Origin: Sphingomonas jinjuensis
GTDB taxonomy: Bacteria; Pseudomonadota; Alphaproteobacteria; Sphingomonadales; Sphingomonadaceae
DNA length: 64,000 bases
NCBI RefSeq assembly: GCF_014197105.1
Contig: NZ_JACIEV010000001.1
Coordinates: forward strand, 558,001-622,000
Direction of reading: 5' to 3'
The notes below the pieces were generated by a model that did no database searches, was not told the DNA's origin, and saw only the letters and a program-made list of their open reading frames with translations. This document shows, in pieces, positions 26,556 through 34,341 of the stretch (its first letter is position 1; each line of letters opens with the position of its first letter). A program made the position numbers and the translations under genes.

Positions 26556-27095
26556 ATGACCCCGATCCTCACCACCGAGCGGCTGACGTTGCTGCCCCAT
26601 CGGCCCGACGACCTCGACGAGATGATCGCGATGTGGGAGGATCCGGCGGTCCACGCGCTCATCACCGGGCGGCCGTTCACGCGGCAGGAAAGCTGGGAAC
26701 GGCTGCTGCGCTATATCGGGCATTGGGAAGCGCTGGGCTGGGGCAACTGGCTGATCCGCGAAACCGCGACGGGGCGGCTGGTCGGCAATGCCGGCTTCAT
26801 GGATTCGCGGCGCGACACCGACCCCAATTTCGAGGGCACGCCCGAGGTTGGCTGGGCGCTATCCACCTGGGCCCACGGCCAGGGCTTCGCGCGCGAGGCG
26901 CTGACGGCGGTGTTCGCCTGGGGCGACGCCTATCCCTTCGCGCGGACGGTATGCATCATCAACCCGGCCAACGTCGCGTCGATCAGGCTGGCCGAGCACA
27001 TGGGCTATCGCCTGATGACCCGCGGCACATACGGCGACCGGCCTACATTGTTTTACGAGCGGCTTACGGGAGCGGCTGGTGCATCGTCATCCTAA
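26556..27095 (+). CDS. GNAT-family N-acetyltransferase (RimJ/RimL type)
   Basis: This 179-residue protein resembles the RimJ/RimL-like GNATs. It starts MTPILTTERLTLLPHRPDDLDEM, has EVGWALSTWAHGQGFAREAL as the acetyl-CoA loop, and NPANVASIRLAEHMGYR near the end. The acceptor may be a protein N-terminus, an antibiotic or another small molecule. No Shine-Dalgarno sequence is obvious. The last residues (serines) and the stop codon are encoded by the left arm of a family A repeat, so the C-terminus appears to have been set by the repeat. Confidence 0.85.
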   Translation: MTPILTTERLTLLPHRPDDLDEMIAMWEDPAVHALITGRPFTRQESWERLLRYIGHWEALGWGNWLIRETATGRLVGNAGFMDSRRDTDPNFEGTPEVGWALSTWAHGQGFAREALTAVFAWGDAYPFARTVCIINPANVASIRLAEHMGYRLMTRGTYGDRPTLFYERLTGAAGASSS

Positions 27096-27151
27096 GCTTG
27101 TCTCAGGATCTCGGGCCGCGAGTACGACGTGGAACAAGTTCAGCATGACGA
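27084..27151. repeat. Family A palindromic repeat, copy 4 (overlaps a gene end)
   Basis: GTCATCCTAAGCTTGTCTCAGGATC begins inside the GNAT coding sequence and supplies its TAA stop; the right arm is GGAACAAGTTCAGCATGAC. The arms are less well matched than in the other copies. Confidence 0.7.
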
Positions 27152-27179
27152 TCGAGGGGGAAGCGCCTACAACGCCCGC

Positions 27180-27974
27180 ATGCTGATCGCCGTCATCCTC
27201 TCCGCCCTGGCGATGACCGTCATCGTCGCGATTCGCTATCTGGCGACCAGCGGCGGCTTCGCGCTCGCGACGCGTGCGAAATATCCCGGCCTCTATCGCG
27301 GTCTCGATGCACAGATGCGACGCGAGGTCGTGTGGAGCCTGGCATCGGCGGCGATTTACGGCGTTCCGGCGGGGGTGCTCGCCTGGGGCTGGCGCGAGCA
27401 TGGCTGGACGCGGGTGTATAGCGACGTCCACGACTACCCGCTCTGGTATCTGCCCGTGTCGGTGCTGATCTATCTGATTCTGCACGATACCTGGTTCTAC
27501 TGGACGCACCGCTGGATGCACCGGCCGCGGCCGTTCAAGCTGGCGCACGCGCTCCATCATGCCAGCCGCCCGCCGACCGCCTGGGCGGCGATGGCGTTTC
27601 ACCCGATCGAGGCGATCAGCGGAGCTGTTGCCATTCCGCTACTGGTGCTCGCAATTCCGATCCACGTCGCCGCGCTGGGACTGGTACTGACGATCATGAC
27701 CGTTATGGGCGTGACCAACCACATGGGCTGGGAAATGTTCCCTAGGTTCATGTGGAGGGGGGCATTGGGGGATTGGCTGATCACGGCCAGCCACCACCAG
27801 CGGCATCATGAGCGGTACGGGTGCAACTATGGGCTTTACTTCCGATTCTGGGATCGCGTCTGCGGCACCGACGAAGGGCTGGGCGACTTCGCGCGCGACC
27901 ATGCCCGGGCGGCTCGGCGTGCTGGCGGCGGCGCTGACGCTGGCGGTGGGGGCCGCCCCGGTCGCGCGGCTTGA
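27180..27974 (+). CDS. Fatty-acid hydroxylase / sterol desaturase superfamily membrane enzyme, candidate carotenoid hydroxylase
   Basis: This 264-residue integral membrane protein carries the eight-histidine di-iron pattern: H102 with H110 and H114 (WTHRWMH), H123 with H126-H127 (HALHH), H141, and H205-H206 with H209-H210 (HHQRHH). Such enzymes hydroxylate or desaturate lipids. Its place beside the crt genes suggests a carotenoid ring hydroxylase; it is larger than typical CrtZ, and a CrtG-like 2-hydroxylase is possible but unproven. The last 24 residues (Ala/Gly/Arg-rich) overlap the DUF2141 gene in another frame and are probably not functional. The ATG chosen begins the hydrophobic N-terminus. 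Confidence 0.8.
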   Translation: MLIAVILSALAMTVIVAIRYLATSGGFALATRAKYPGLYRGLDAQMRREVVWSLASAAIYGVPAGVLAWGWREHGWTRVYSDVHDYPLWYLPVSVLIYLILHDTWFYWTHRWMHRPRPFKLAHALHHASRPPTAWAAMAFHPIEAISGAVAIPLLVLAIPIHVAALGLVLTIMTVMGVTNHMGWEMFPRFMWRGALGDWLITASHHQRHHERYGCNYGLYFRFWDRVCGTDEGLGDFARDHARAARRAGGGADAGGGGRPGRAA

Positions 27975-28329
27975 CATCGACGTCGATGGGTTGCGTTCGG
28001 CCAAGGGCTTGATCCGCGTCTGCCTGACCGCCGACCCTGAGAATTTCCCCGCCTGTATCGACGATGCCGATGCGGTGACCCGCTCGATCCCGGCTTCTGT
28101 CCACAGCCTGCGTCTGGACGGCCTGCCGCACGGCAACTACGCCGTCGCGGTGATCCACGACGAGAATCGTAATTCGAAGCTCGACACCTTCGCGGGCATC
28201 CCGCGCGAGGGCTTCGGCTTCTCGCGCAACCCGGCGATCCGCTTCAGCGCACCGCGGTTCGACGCCGCGCGCTTCGCCATTGCGAGTGATGCAGCCGAGC
28301 AACAGATTCGGATGCGTTACATTTTCTAG
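27901..28329 (+). CDS. DUF2141 domain-containing exported protein
   Basis: This 142-residue protein starts with a signal peptide (GVLAAALTLAVGAAPVA) and continues with a DUF2141 beta-sandwich (DVDGLRSAKGLIRVCLTAD, then DGLPHGNYAVAVIHDENRNSKLDT). DUF2141 proteins are small periplasmic proteins of unknown function. The start overlaps the end of the upstream hydroxylase gene by 74 bases in a different frame, an unusually long overlap, but the signal peptide supports this start. The two genes are probably cotranscribed. Confidence 0.8.
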   Translation: MPGRLGVLAAALTLAVGAAPVARLDIDVDGLRSAKGLIRVCLTADPENFPACIDDADAVTRSIPASVHSLRLDGLPHGNYAVAVIHDENRNSKLDTFAGIPREGFGFSRNPAIRFSAPRFDAARFAIASDAAEQQIRMRYIF

Positions 28330-28393
28330 ACAGGCTCTCGGACCCAATTTGATGCGTGTTGGTTTCCCCGCCGCAAGATAGGGGAAAATTTCG

Positions 28394-29278
28394 GTGTCCA
28401 TTCGTGTCGCGCTCGCTGGTGGCCTTGCCGCCTTCATGCTCGCAGCCGCCGTGCCGGCCGCGGCGCAGGATGCCGCCACGCCGCCCGCGCCCGAGACGCC
28501 CGCCGATCCTGCCGCCTCGATCGGTGGCGATTCGCTGACGATCGGTGGCGCGGCGGTCTATCTGTCGGACTATGAAGGCTCGAACGACTATCGCGTCGTG
28601 CCCGCCCCCGGCGCGATCGGATCGTACAAGGGCTTTTCCTTCCTGATCGCCGGCAACCGCGCCAGCGTCGACCTCATTCCCAACAAGCCCGGCCCCGTCT
28701 GGGATATCCAGGCCGGCCCGATCGGCGTGGTCAATTTCAACCGCAACGCTATCGAGAACATCTCGGACCGCCGGGTGCGTGCGCTGGGCGAGCGCGGCAC
28801 CGCGATCGAGCTGGGCGGCTATGTCGGCATCGGCAAGACCGGCGTCATCACCAGCCCGTACGACAAGCTGTCGGTGTCGCTCAGCTATCGCCACGACGTC
28901 AGTGGCGTCCACGACAGCGGGATCTGGCAGCCGACGATCAACTATCTGACCCCGCTCAGCCGCAAGACGGCGGTAGCGCTGTTCGTTTCCGCCGAGCATG
29001 CCGGTCGCGGCTATGGCCGAGCCTATTTCGACGTGTCGTCGGCGGGGTCGGTGGCGAGCGGACTGCCCGTCTTCACCACCCGCGGCGGTTGGAAGAACTG
29101 GAACGCCGGCGCGCTGGCGACCTATTCGATCACCGGCGACCTGCTGAAGGGCTTCAAGATCGTCGCCGGCGGCACGTATCGCAAGATGCTCAACGACTTC
29201 GGCGACAGCCCCGTGGTCAGCATCGCCGGTTCGCGCGGCCAGTGGCTCGGCGCGGTGGGGTTGGCGTACACCTTCTGA
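28394..29278 (+). CDS. MipA/OmpV family outer-membrane protein
   Basis: This 294-residue protein has a signal peptide (about 1-25, ending AAAQ), an alanine/proline-rich spacer and a beta-barrel of the MipA/OmpV family, with YLSDYEGSNDYRVVPAPGAIGSYKGF typical of the family start and a terminal aromatic (AYTF). Some relatives bind murein hydrolases; others are porins. The start is GTG with GGGGA about 8 bases upstream. It follows the DUF2141 gene by 64 bases on the same strand. Confidence 0.88.
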   Translation: MSIRVALAGGLAAFMLAAAVPAAAQDAATPPAPETPADPAASIGGDSLTIGGAAVYLSDYEGSNDYRVVPAPGAIGSYKGFSFLIAGNRASVDLIPNKPGPVWDIQAGPIGVVNFNRNAIENISDRRVRALGERGTAIELGGYVGIGKTGVITSPYDKLSVSLSYRHDVSGVHDSGIWQPTINYLTPLSRKTAVALFVSAEHAGRGYGRAYFDVSSAGSVASGLPVFTTRGGWKNWNAGALATYSITGDLLKGFKIVAGGTYRKMLNDFGDSPVVSIAGSRGQWLGAVGLAYTF

Positions 29279-29306
29279 ACGGTTCGACGCCGATCACCAA
29301 CCACAC

Positions 29307-29392
29307 GCCGTCATGCTGAACTTGATTCGGCATCTCCGGCGGGGGAGCGCGCGCTCTCAGGGAGATGCTGAAGCGAGTTCAGCATGACCGTG
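29307..29392. repeat. Family A palindromic repeat, copy 5
   Basis: GTCATGCTGAACTTGATTCGGCATCTC pairs with GAGATGCTGAAGCGAGTTCAGCATGAC. It sits between the convergent MipA and COQ4-like genes. Confidence 0.85.
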
Positions 29393-29408
29393 TGTGCGGT
29401 GAGGCAGC

Positions 29409-30212
29409 TTACGCCGCCAGCCGCGGCTCCTCTGCCGCCTGCTTCGCCGCCGCGCGTTGCGTGCTGAGATACGACGCCAGCTCCGGCCCCAATTCGGTCT
29501 GCGCCTTCAGATAGGCGCGCGGCGTGCGGATGCCGAGCCGTTCGCGCGCGGCATCGATCGGCTCGTGCAGCAGCTCGAGATAATCCTCGCCCGAAATCCA
29601 CTTGGCGGCACGGCCATGGCGATAGCCCTCGATCACGGCCTTCGCGAACAGGCTGTTGCCCGTCACCTTCAGGCTCTTGAGCGCCGCGGCCCCGCCGATG
29701 AACGCCCAGCCGAGTCCGCCGACCTGCGCATAGCTGAACGCGACGAGGCACGCCTCGCCCAGGCTTTCGTCCGCCTTGTAGCCGGTTAGCACATGCCAGA
29801 TGTCGTGCGTATCGCGGATGCGGCGCCCCATCCAGGCATAGGGGTGCGCCAGGTCGTCCTCGCTCGGCTCCAGCTTGGACACCGCGACCAGCCCGTCGGC
29901 CGAATAGCCGGTGCTCTCAAGAAAATCGCGATAGGCCGCGCCGACCGTGCCGGGGGCAAAGCTGGCGACGAAGGCGGGATCGGAAAAGCGCTGCGCCAAT
30001 TCGACATGCTGGCTGGCGATACGGCCGCCCTTCTCGGTCGCGATCAGCCGCGCATAGTTCATCGGCGCGTTGCCGACATTGAGCGCGCGCATGATGCGAA
30101 ACACCTGCGCGGTGTCGTCGCCATTGGCGAGCAGCTTACGAATCGCGTCGACCGCGGTGCGCCAATCGCGGCGCCCGGATGTGCCGGGGAAGGGGGGAAG
30201 CGTGGCGGCCAT
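29409..30212 (-). CDS. COQ4 family protein (ubiquinone biosynthesis)
   Basis: This 267-residue protein matches COQ4, with the metal-binding signature HDIWHVLTGY (H136, D137, H140) and a following glutamate near 153. Mitochondrial COQ4 is needed for ubiquinone synthesis and binds a metal at this site. It should be membrane-associated. RBS AAGGAG lies ahead of the start. Two different perfect palindromes precede the gene, which suggests tight transcriptional control unusual for a housekeeping ubiquinone gene. Its position beside the carotenoid region is the only hint that it could also serve isoprenoid metabolism. Confidence 0.85.
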   Translation of the reverse strand: MAATLPPFPGTSGRRDWRTAVDAIRKLLANGDDTAQVFRIMRALNVGNAPMNYARLIATEKGGRIASQHVELAQRFSDPAFVASFAPGTVGAAYRDFLESTGYSADGLVAVSKLEPSEDDLAHPYAWMGRRIRDTHDIWHVLTGYKADESLGEACLVAFSYAQVGGLGWAFIGGAAALKSLKVTGNSLFAKAVIEGYRHGRAAKWISGEDYLELLHEPIDAARERLGIRTPRAYLKAQTELGPELASYLSTQRAAAKQAAEEPRLAA

Positions 30213-30228
30213 GGTGCGAGGCTCCTTA

Positions 30229-30263
30229 CTGACAGTGTTGTCAGTTATAGCGAGCGTTCGCTA
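30229..30263. promoter_or_regulatory. Two adjacent palindromes upstream of the COQ4-like gene
   Basis: CTGACAGTGTTGTCAG (30229-30244) and TAGCGAGCGTTCGCTA (30248-30263) are near-perfect and perfect 16-base dyads, three bases apart, 17-51 bases before the start. The second resembles TetR-family operators. No TetR gene is present in the window. Confidence 0.6.
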
Positions 30264-30266
30264 AAA

Positions 30267-30698
30267 TCAAGTCGGCAGGATTTGCGGCACGACCAATCCC
30301 GCCGTGGCGGCCGCGTCGCCCAGTTGCCGATCGAGGGTCGCCAACGCCGCTCCCCTTTCCACGGCGATCGCCAGATGCAGAGCGTCTCCAGCGCGCAGCC
30401 CCGCCGGCGGCGCGTTGACGAAGCGATCTGCCGCAGCCGCAAAATGCTGCGGCGTAACGGTGACATCGCGCAGCGCGGCAATGAGCGCCTTCGCCGCGTC
30501 GAGAGCGATGTCATGCAATTCGTGGTCGAGCGCACCGGTTCGGCGCTTCAGTGCCAACGCGCTTGCGATCTCGGTCATCGTCCAGGGGCTGGCCATCAGA
30601 TTGTCGATCGCCTGATCGCGGAACCACCTGACGGCATGATCGCTGTTCGCCTCCGCGGTCAGCAGCGACACCAGCAGAGATGTGTCGCAATAGATCAC
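30267..30698 (-). CDS. PIN-domain toxin, VapC-like
   Basis: This 143-residue protein has the PIN-domain ribonuclease fold with the four acidic residues of the metal site: D5 (IYCDTSLLV), E43, D105 (RAGDALHLA) and D123. Length and motifs are typical of VapC toxins, which cleave tRNA or rRNA when the antitoxin is degraded. Its start overlaps the upstream antitoxin stop by four bases (ATGA). It is followed by the paired palindromes of the COQ4-like gene. Confidence 0.9.
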   Translation of the reverse strand: MIYCDTSLLVSLLTAEANSDHAVRWFRDQAIDNLMASPWTMTEIASALALKRRTGALDHELHDIALDAAKALIAALRDVTVTPQHFAAAADRFVNAPPAGLRAGDALHLAIAVERGAALATLDRQLGDAAATAGLVVPQILPT

Positions 30699-30925
30699 AG
30701 CAGGTTGCGACGGCGCATCTCCGCCACGGTCAACGTCGAAACCGGCATCGATCCGCGCAGTCGATCAAGCGCCTCCCAGTCGATGGGCGGGCGGACAGGT
30801 TCTGCGGACACCAGCCGGGCGACCACCCGCCCGCGTCGTGCGATTTCGACCGTTTCGCCCGAGGCCGCCCGCTCGACCAGTTCGCTCAGTCGCGCCTTTG
30901 CTTCAGCAATGTTCACTGCCGTCAT
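30695..30925 (-). CDS. Phd/YefM-type antitoxin
   Basis: This 76-residue protein starts with the classic Phd/YefM region (TAVNIAEAKARLSELVERAASGETVEIARRGRVVARL). Its C-terminal part should wrap the toxin. Antitoxins of this kind repress their own promoter, so the site should lie just upstream (30926-30989). It precedes the PIN toxin and overlaps its start by four bases. A Phd-type antitoxin paired with a PIN toxin is a common hybrid arrangement. Confidence 0.9.
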   Translation of the reverse strand: MTAVNIAEAKARLSELVERAASGETVEIARRGRVVARLVSAEPVRPPIDWEALDRLRGSMPVSTLTVAEMRRRNLL

Positions 30926-30989
30926 ACGCCGCTCCTGACCATGTACCTGACCAACATAGGTCGGATAGAGGGGGGCGACAACGGCGTTG

Positions 30990-32093
30990 TTACACCCGCA
31001 TCGGCATCAGCACGTACAGCGCCGGGCTCTTGTCGTTCTCGCGGATCAGCGTCGGGGCGGCGGCGTCGGCCAGGTGGACCTCGACCATGTCGCCGTCGAT
31101 CTGGCCTAGGATGTCGAGCAGATAGCGGCTGTTGAAGCCGATCTCGAACGGTGCGGCGACATATTCGCCCGGCACTTCCTCGGCGGCGGTGCCGTTCTCG
31201 GGGCTGGTGACCGACAGCGTGATCTTGTCGCGATCGAGCGCCATCTTCACGGCGCGGGTCTTTTCCGTCGCGATCGTCGAGACGCGGTCGACGCCCTCTT
31301 CAAAACCGCGCGGGTCGATCTTCAGGATCTTGTCGTTGCCGGTCGGGATGACGCGCGAATAATCGGGGAAGGTGCCGTCGATCAGCTTGCTGGTCAGGAT
31401 CGCCTGGCCCAGGTCGAAGCGGATCTTGGTGGGCGACAGCGACACGCCGACCGATCCGTCGACCTCGTCGAGCAGCTTGCGCAGCTCCGCCACGCACTTT
31501 CGCGGCACGATCACGTCGGGCATCCCCTCCGCGCCGTCGGGACGCGGGGTGGTGACGCGCGCCAGCCGGTGGCCGTCGGTCGCTGCCGCCTTCAGCGTGT
31601 CGTCGGCGACGTGGAGGAAGATGCCGTTGAGATAATAGCGCGTCTCTTCGGTCGAGATCGCGAAGCGCGTCTTGTCGATGATCTGCTTCAGCGTCTCCGC
31701 CGGCATCTCGAAGCTCGTCGGCAGCTCGCCCTCGGCGATCACCGGGAAATCGTCGCGCGGCAGCGTGCCGAGCGAGAAGCGGGCGCGACCCGCGACGATC
31801 GTCATCCGCCCCTCGGCGGCGGCCAGCGACACCTGCGCGCCTTCGGGCAGCTTGCGCGCGATGTCGAACAGCGTGTGCGCCGACACGGTGGTCGCGCCCG
31901 GCTGGTCGACCGCGGCGGGGACGCTCTCGTTGATCTGTAGATCGAGGTCGGTCGCCATCATCCTGAGCGCGCCCTCGGCGGTCGCCTCAAGCAGCACGTT
32001 CGACAGGATCGGGATCGTGTTGCGGCGTTCCACCACCGACTGGACATGGCTCAGCCCCTTGAGGAGCGTCGCGCGTTCGATCGTCGCCTTCAT
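30990..32093 (-). CDS. dnaN: DNA polymerase III beta subunit (sliding clamp)
   Basis: This 367-residue protein is the ring-shaped clamp that tethers the polymerase to DNA. It starts MKATIERATLL, followed by the conserved SHVQSVVERRNTIPILSNVLLEA, and contains the domain features RDDFPVI and SRVIPTGND, ending with the C-terminal VLMPMRV. Several ATGs run together at the start; the third (32093) gives the conserved N-terminus. dnaA is not adjacent, so the gene is separate from the usual dnaA-dnaN-recF order. Confidence 0.96.
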   Translation of the reverse strand: MKATIERATLLKGLSHVQSVVERRNTIPILSNVLLEATAEGALRMMATDLDLQINESVPAAVDQPGATTVSAHTLFDIARKLPEGAQVSLAAAEGRMTIVAGRARFSLGTLPRDDFPVIAEGELPTSFEMPAETLKQIIDKTRFAISTEETRYYLNGIFLHVADDTLKAAATDGHRLARVTTPRPDGAEGMPDVIVPRKCVAELRKLLDEVDGSVGVSLSPTKIRFDLGQAILTSKLIDGTFPDYSRVIPTGNDKILKIDPRGFEEGVDRVSTIATEKTRAVKMALDRDKITLSVTSPENGTAAEEVPGEYVAAPFEIGFNSRYLLDILGQIDGDMVEVHLADAAAPTLIRENDKSPALYVLMPMRV

Positions 32094-32157
32094 CATCATC
32101 CCCCGGCCTCGCCCGCGAGTCTGAAGCGGGGGGCAACCCATCATCGTCCTAGCCAAG

Positions 32158-32188
32158 AAGAAAGGGCCGGAGCAAGCGCCCCGACCCT
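32158..32188 (-). terminator. Hairpin with T-run upstream of dnaN
   Basis: On the minus strand GGGTCGG pairs with CCGGCCC across ten bases and is followed by TTTCTT. It may end transcripts coming from the outer-membrane barrel gene before dnaN; the plus strand reads a similar hairpin with CTCTTTT. Confidence 0.5.
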
Positions 32189-32217
32189 CTTTTCGCGCCT
32201 TAAGGGCGTTCTATTTT

Positions 32218-32337
32218 CCCGTTCGCTCTGAGGAGAGGCTGAGCAAATCGACGCCTCGTCTCGAAGCGTAAGCCAAGCCGCCTGTGCGTCGAGACGGCCC
32301 TTCGCTTCCGCTCAGTGCCTCCTCAGCACGAACGGCT
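32218..32337. repeat. Family D palindromic repeat, long copy
   Basis: CCGTTCGCTCTGAGGAGAGG and its inverse CTCCTCAGCACGAACGG lie at the two ends, enclosing inner hairpins (CGTCTCGAAGCG / CGTCGAGACGG). It fills the gap between dnaN and the barrel gene. Confidence 0.75.
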
Positions 32338-32348
32338 GAGAGCATGCG

Positions 32349-32951
32349 TCAGAACCGGATGCCCACGCCCGCGACCAGCTGGTGGCGGTCGGCGTCGATG
32401 TCGTAATCGTCGACCTTAGAATAATGTGAGTAACGATACTCGGCCTTCACGTAGCTGTTGCTGCCCAGCGCCTGCTCGACGCCCGCGCCCAGGCGGAAGC
32501 CGTCGAGGTCGGCATGGTCGTCGACGCTGGCCGCGCCGGCGTCGTACCGGGCCTGGACACGCGCGTTGGTGTAGCCGCCCTTGGCGTAGAGCAGCGTCGC
32601 CGGGGTGATCGGGAAGCCGACGCGGCCGCCGACGTAGATGTCGCGGCCGGCGTCGAGCCGCAGCCGGTCGCCGGCCACCAGCAGGCTGTCGGTACGCGTG
32701 TCGACGGTCGATCCGGTCAGCTCGGCCTCGGCGCCCAGCGTGATGCTGCCGACGGGCACGTCGTAACCGACGCCGCCGCCATAGACGATCCCGCTGCTCG
32801 AGCTCGAATCCTGGTTTCCGCCATCGCTCAGCCTGTCGTAGCCGACCAATCCCTCGACGCGCAGGCCGGTGTGCGGCGCGCTGCTGGTCTGGGCCAGCGC
32901 GGGCGTGGCGAGGGCGGTCGATGCCGCGACGATCAGGAACAGGTTACGCAT
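32349..32951 (-). CDS. Outer-membrane beta-barrel protein (porin-like)
   Basis: This 200-residue protein has a signal peptide (1-20, ending ALAQT) and an eight-stranded-looking barrel: GLVGYDRL, GGGVGYDV, ITLGAEAEL, GGRVGF, YAKGGYTNAR, FRLGAGVEQ, YVKAEYRYSHY and a terminal AGVGIRF ending in phenylalanine. It belongs to the outer-membrane barrel family (OMP_b-brl). Its role is unknown. Only the ATG with GGAG seven bases upstream gives a signal peptide. Confidence 0.85.
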   Translation of the reverse strand: MRNLFLIVAASTALATPALAQTSSAPHTGLRVEGLVGYDRLSDGGNQDSSSSSGIVYGGGVGYDVPVGSITLGAEAELTGSTVDTRTDSLLVAGDRLRLDAGRDIYVGGRVGFPITPATLLYAKGGYTNARVQARYDAGAASVDDHADLDGFRLGAGVEQALGSNSYVKAEYRYSHYSKVDDYDIDADRHQLVAGVGIRF

Positions 32952-33099
32952 TTCGGTACTCCATCGAACAATTGCGTGTTGCCGGGGCAGTACACCCCGG
33001 GAGGCGCTCAATGGCCGGCACGCGGCGATGTTGCATGAACCTCAGCTAAACGGGGAAAGGCGTTGCATTCGCGCCACACGGGGTTGAAAGCGCCGGCCC

Positions 33100-33747
33100 A
33101 TGAACCCGAACCCCGCGCGCCGCCGCGGCCGCGATGTCATCGCGCGGCACGGCGAAACCGTCTTCAACGCCGCGCGCCGGCTTCAGGGCGAGGCGCCGCA
33201 CACGCCGCTGACCCGCGCCGGCTTCGCGCAAGCCGACGAGATGGGACGGGCGCTACGCGACCTGCTGGGGCATCGGCCCCGGCTGACGCTATGGGCCTCG
33301 CCGACCGGCCGCGCGCTGCAGACGCTCGCGATCATCGCCGAGCATCTCGGGCTCGACTGGCACCAGGCCCGCCACGATGCGCGGCTGGTCGAGATCGGCA
33401 TGGGTGCATGGGGCGGGCGCTATTACGCCGATGTGATCGGGGAGGTGGGGCCGGTGATCGATCCCGCCACAGGGCTGCTGCGGCCGGCGCCCGATGGCGA
33501 GGATTATCACGCGATCGCCGCGCGCGTGTCGTCGTGGCTCGCCGATACCGATGACGACGATGGCGACCGGCTGGTCATCATGCACGGCATCTCCAGCCGC
33601 GTGCTGCGCGGGGTGATGACGGCGGCGCCGGTCGATCCGATGGCGGGGGTGCCCGTCGCATCGAACCTGCCGCAGGGCAGCGTTGTGCTGGTCGAGGGCG
33701 GTGTCGAGCGCGTCGCGCATCTCGGCACCGGCCACACGCCCGCGTGA
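33100..33747 (+). CDS. Histidine phosphatase family protein
   Basis: This 215-residue protein has the RHGET motif (residues 16-20) of the phosphoglycerate-mutase/histidine-phosphatase family and a downstream histidine in MHGISSRV. It most likely acts as a phosphatase. The substrate is not apparent. An arginine-rich N-terminus (NPARRRGRDV) precedes the motif, with no signal peptide. Its stop overlaps the next gene's start (GTGA). Confidence 0.87.
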   Translation: MNPNPARRRGRDVIARHGETVFNAARRLQGEAPHTPLTRAGFAQADEMGRALRDLLGHRPRLTLWASPTGRALQTLAIIAEHLGLDWHQARHDARLVEIGMGAWGGRYYADVIGEVGPVIDPATGLLRPAPDGEDYHAIAARVSSWLADTDDDDGDRLVIMHGISSRVLRGVMTAAPVDPMAGVPVASNLPQGSVVLVEGGVERVAHLGTGHTPA

Positions 33748-34217
33748 AGGCGGCGGCGCTCCTGCTGCTGGCGGCAGCGGCGGCGGCGAATGCGGCGGCG
33801 CGCGACACCGTTGGCGTCTATCGCACCTGGGGCGCGTTCCGCGACCGCCAGCCGGCGCGCTGCTTCGCCATCGCCCGGCCGATCGCAGCGGGCGGGCGCG
33901 TCGGCGGCTATGCGAGCGTCGCGACATGGCCGGATCGCGGTCTGACCGCGTCCTTCTACGTCCGCCTCAGCCGCGAGCGCGATCGCTCCGCGCCGGTGAC
34001 GCTGACGATCGGCGAGCGGCGGTTCCAACTGGTCGCGAGCGGCTTTGACGCCTTCGCCACCGATCTTGCCAGCGACCGAGCGATCGTCTCGGCGATGCGA
34101 TCGGGAAGAAGCATGAGCGTCGAGGCGGTCGGTCGCGGCGGGCGTCCGTTCGCCGACGTGTATGCCCTCTCCGGCGCCGCCACCGCGATCGACGCCGCGG
34201 TTCTGGCGTGTCGGTGA
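33744..34217 (+). CDS. Hypothetical exported protein
   Basis: This 157-residue protein has a clean signal peptide (LLLLAAAAAANAAA). It continues with a compact domain rich in beta structure (DTVGVYRTWGAFRD, RCFAIARPI, VTLTIGERRFQLV). I recognise no family with certainty; the length and signal are reminiscent of IalB-like exported proteins but the similarity is too weak to claim. The start is GTG, overlapping the phosphatase stop, so the two genes are translationally coupled. Confidence 0.6.
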   Translation: MKAAALLLLAAAAAANAAARDTVGVYRTWGAFRDRQPARCFAIARPIAAGGRVGGYASVATWPDRGLTASFYVRLSRERDRSAPVTLTIGERRFQLVASGFDAFATDLASDRAIVSAMRSGRSMSVEAVGRGGRPFADVYALSGAATAIDAAVLACR

Positions 34218-34225
34218 CGCCCATC

Positions 34226-34322
34226 CCGTCATTCCCGCGCAGGCGGGAACCCATCACCACTGCACATCGTGAGACCCACAATGATCAGCCAGTCTGGATC
34301 CCCACCTCCGCGGGGATGACGG
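34226..34322. repeat. Family B palindromic repeat, copy 2
   Basis: GTCATTCCCGCGCAGGCGGGAACCC and GGATCCCCACCTCCGCGGGGATGAC lie at the two ends. It fills the gap before rlmN. Confidence 0.85.
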
Positions 34323-34341
34323 ATCAGGGTTTTTCCCCTAT

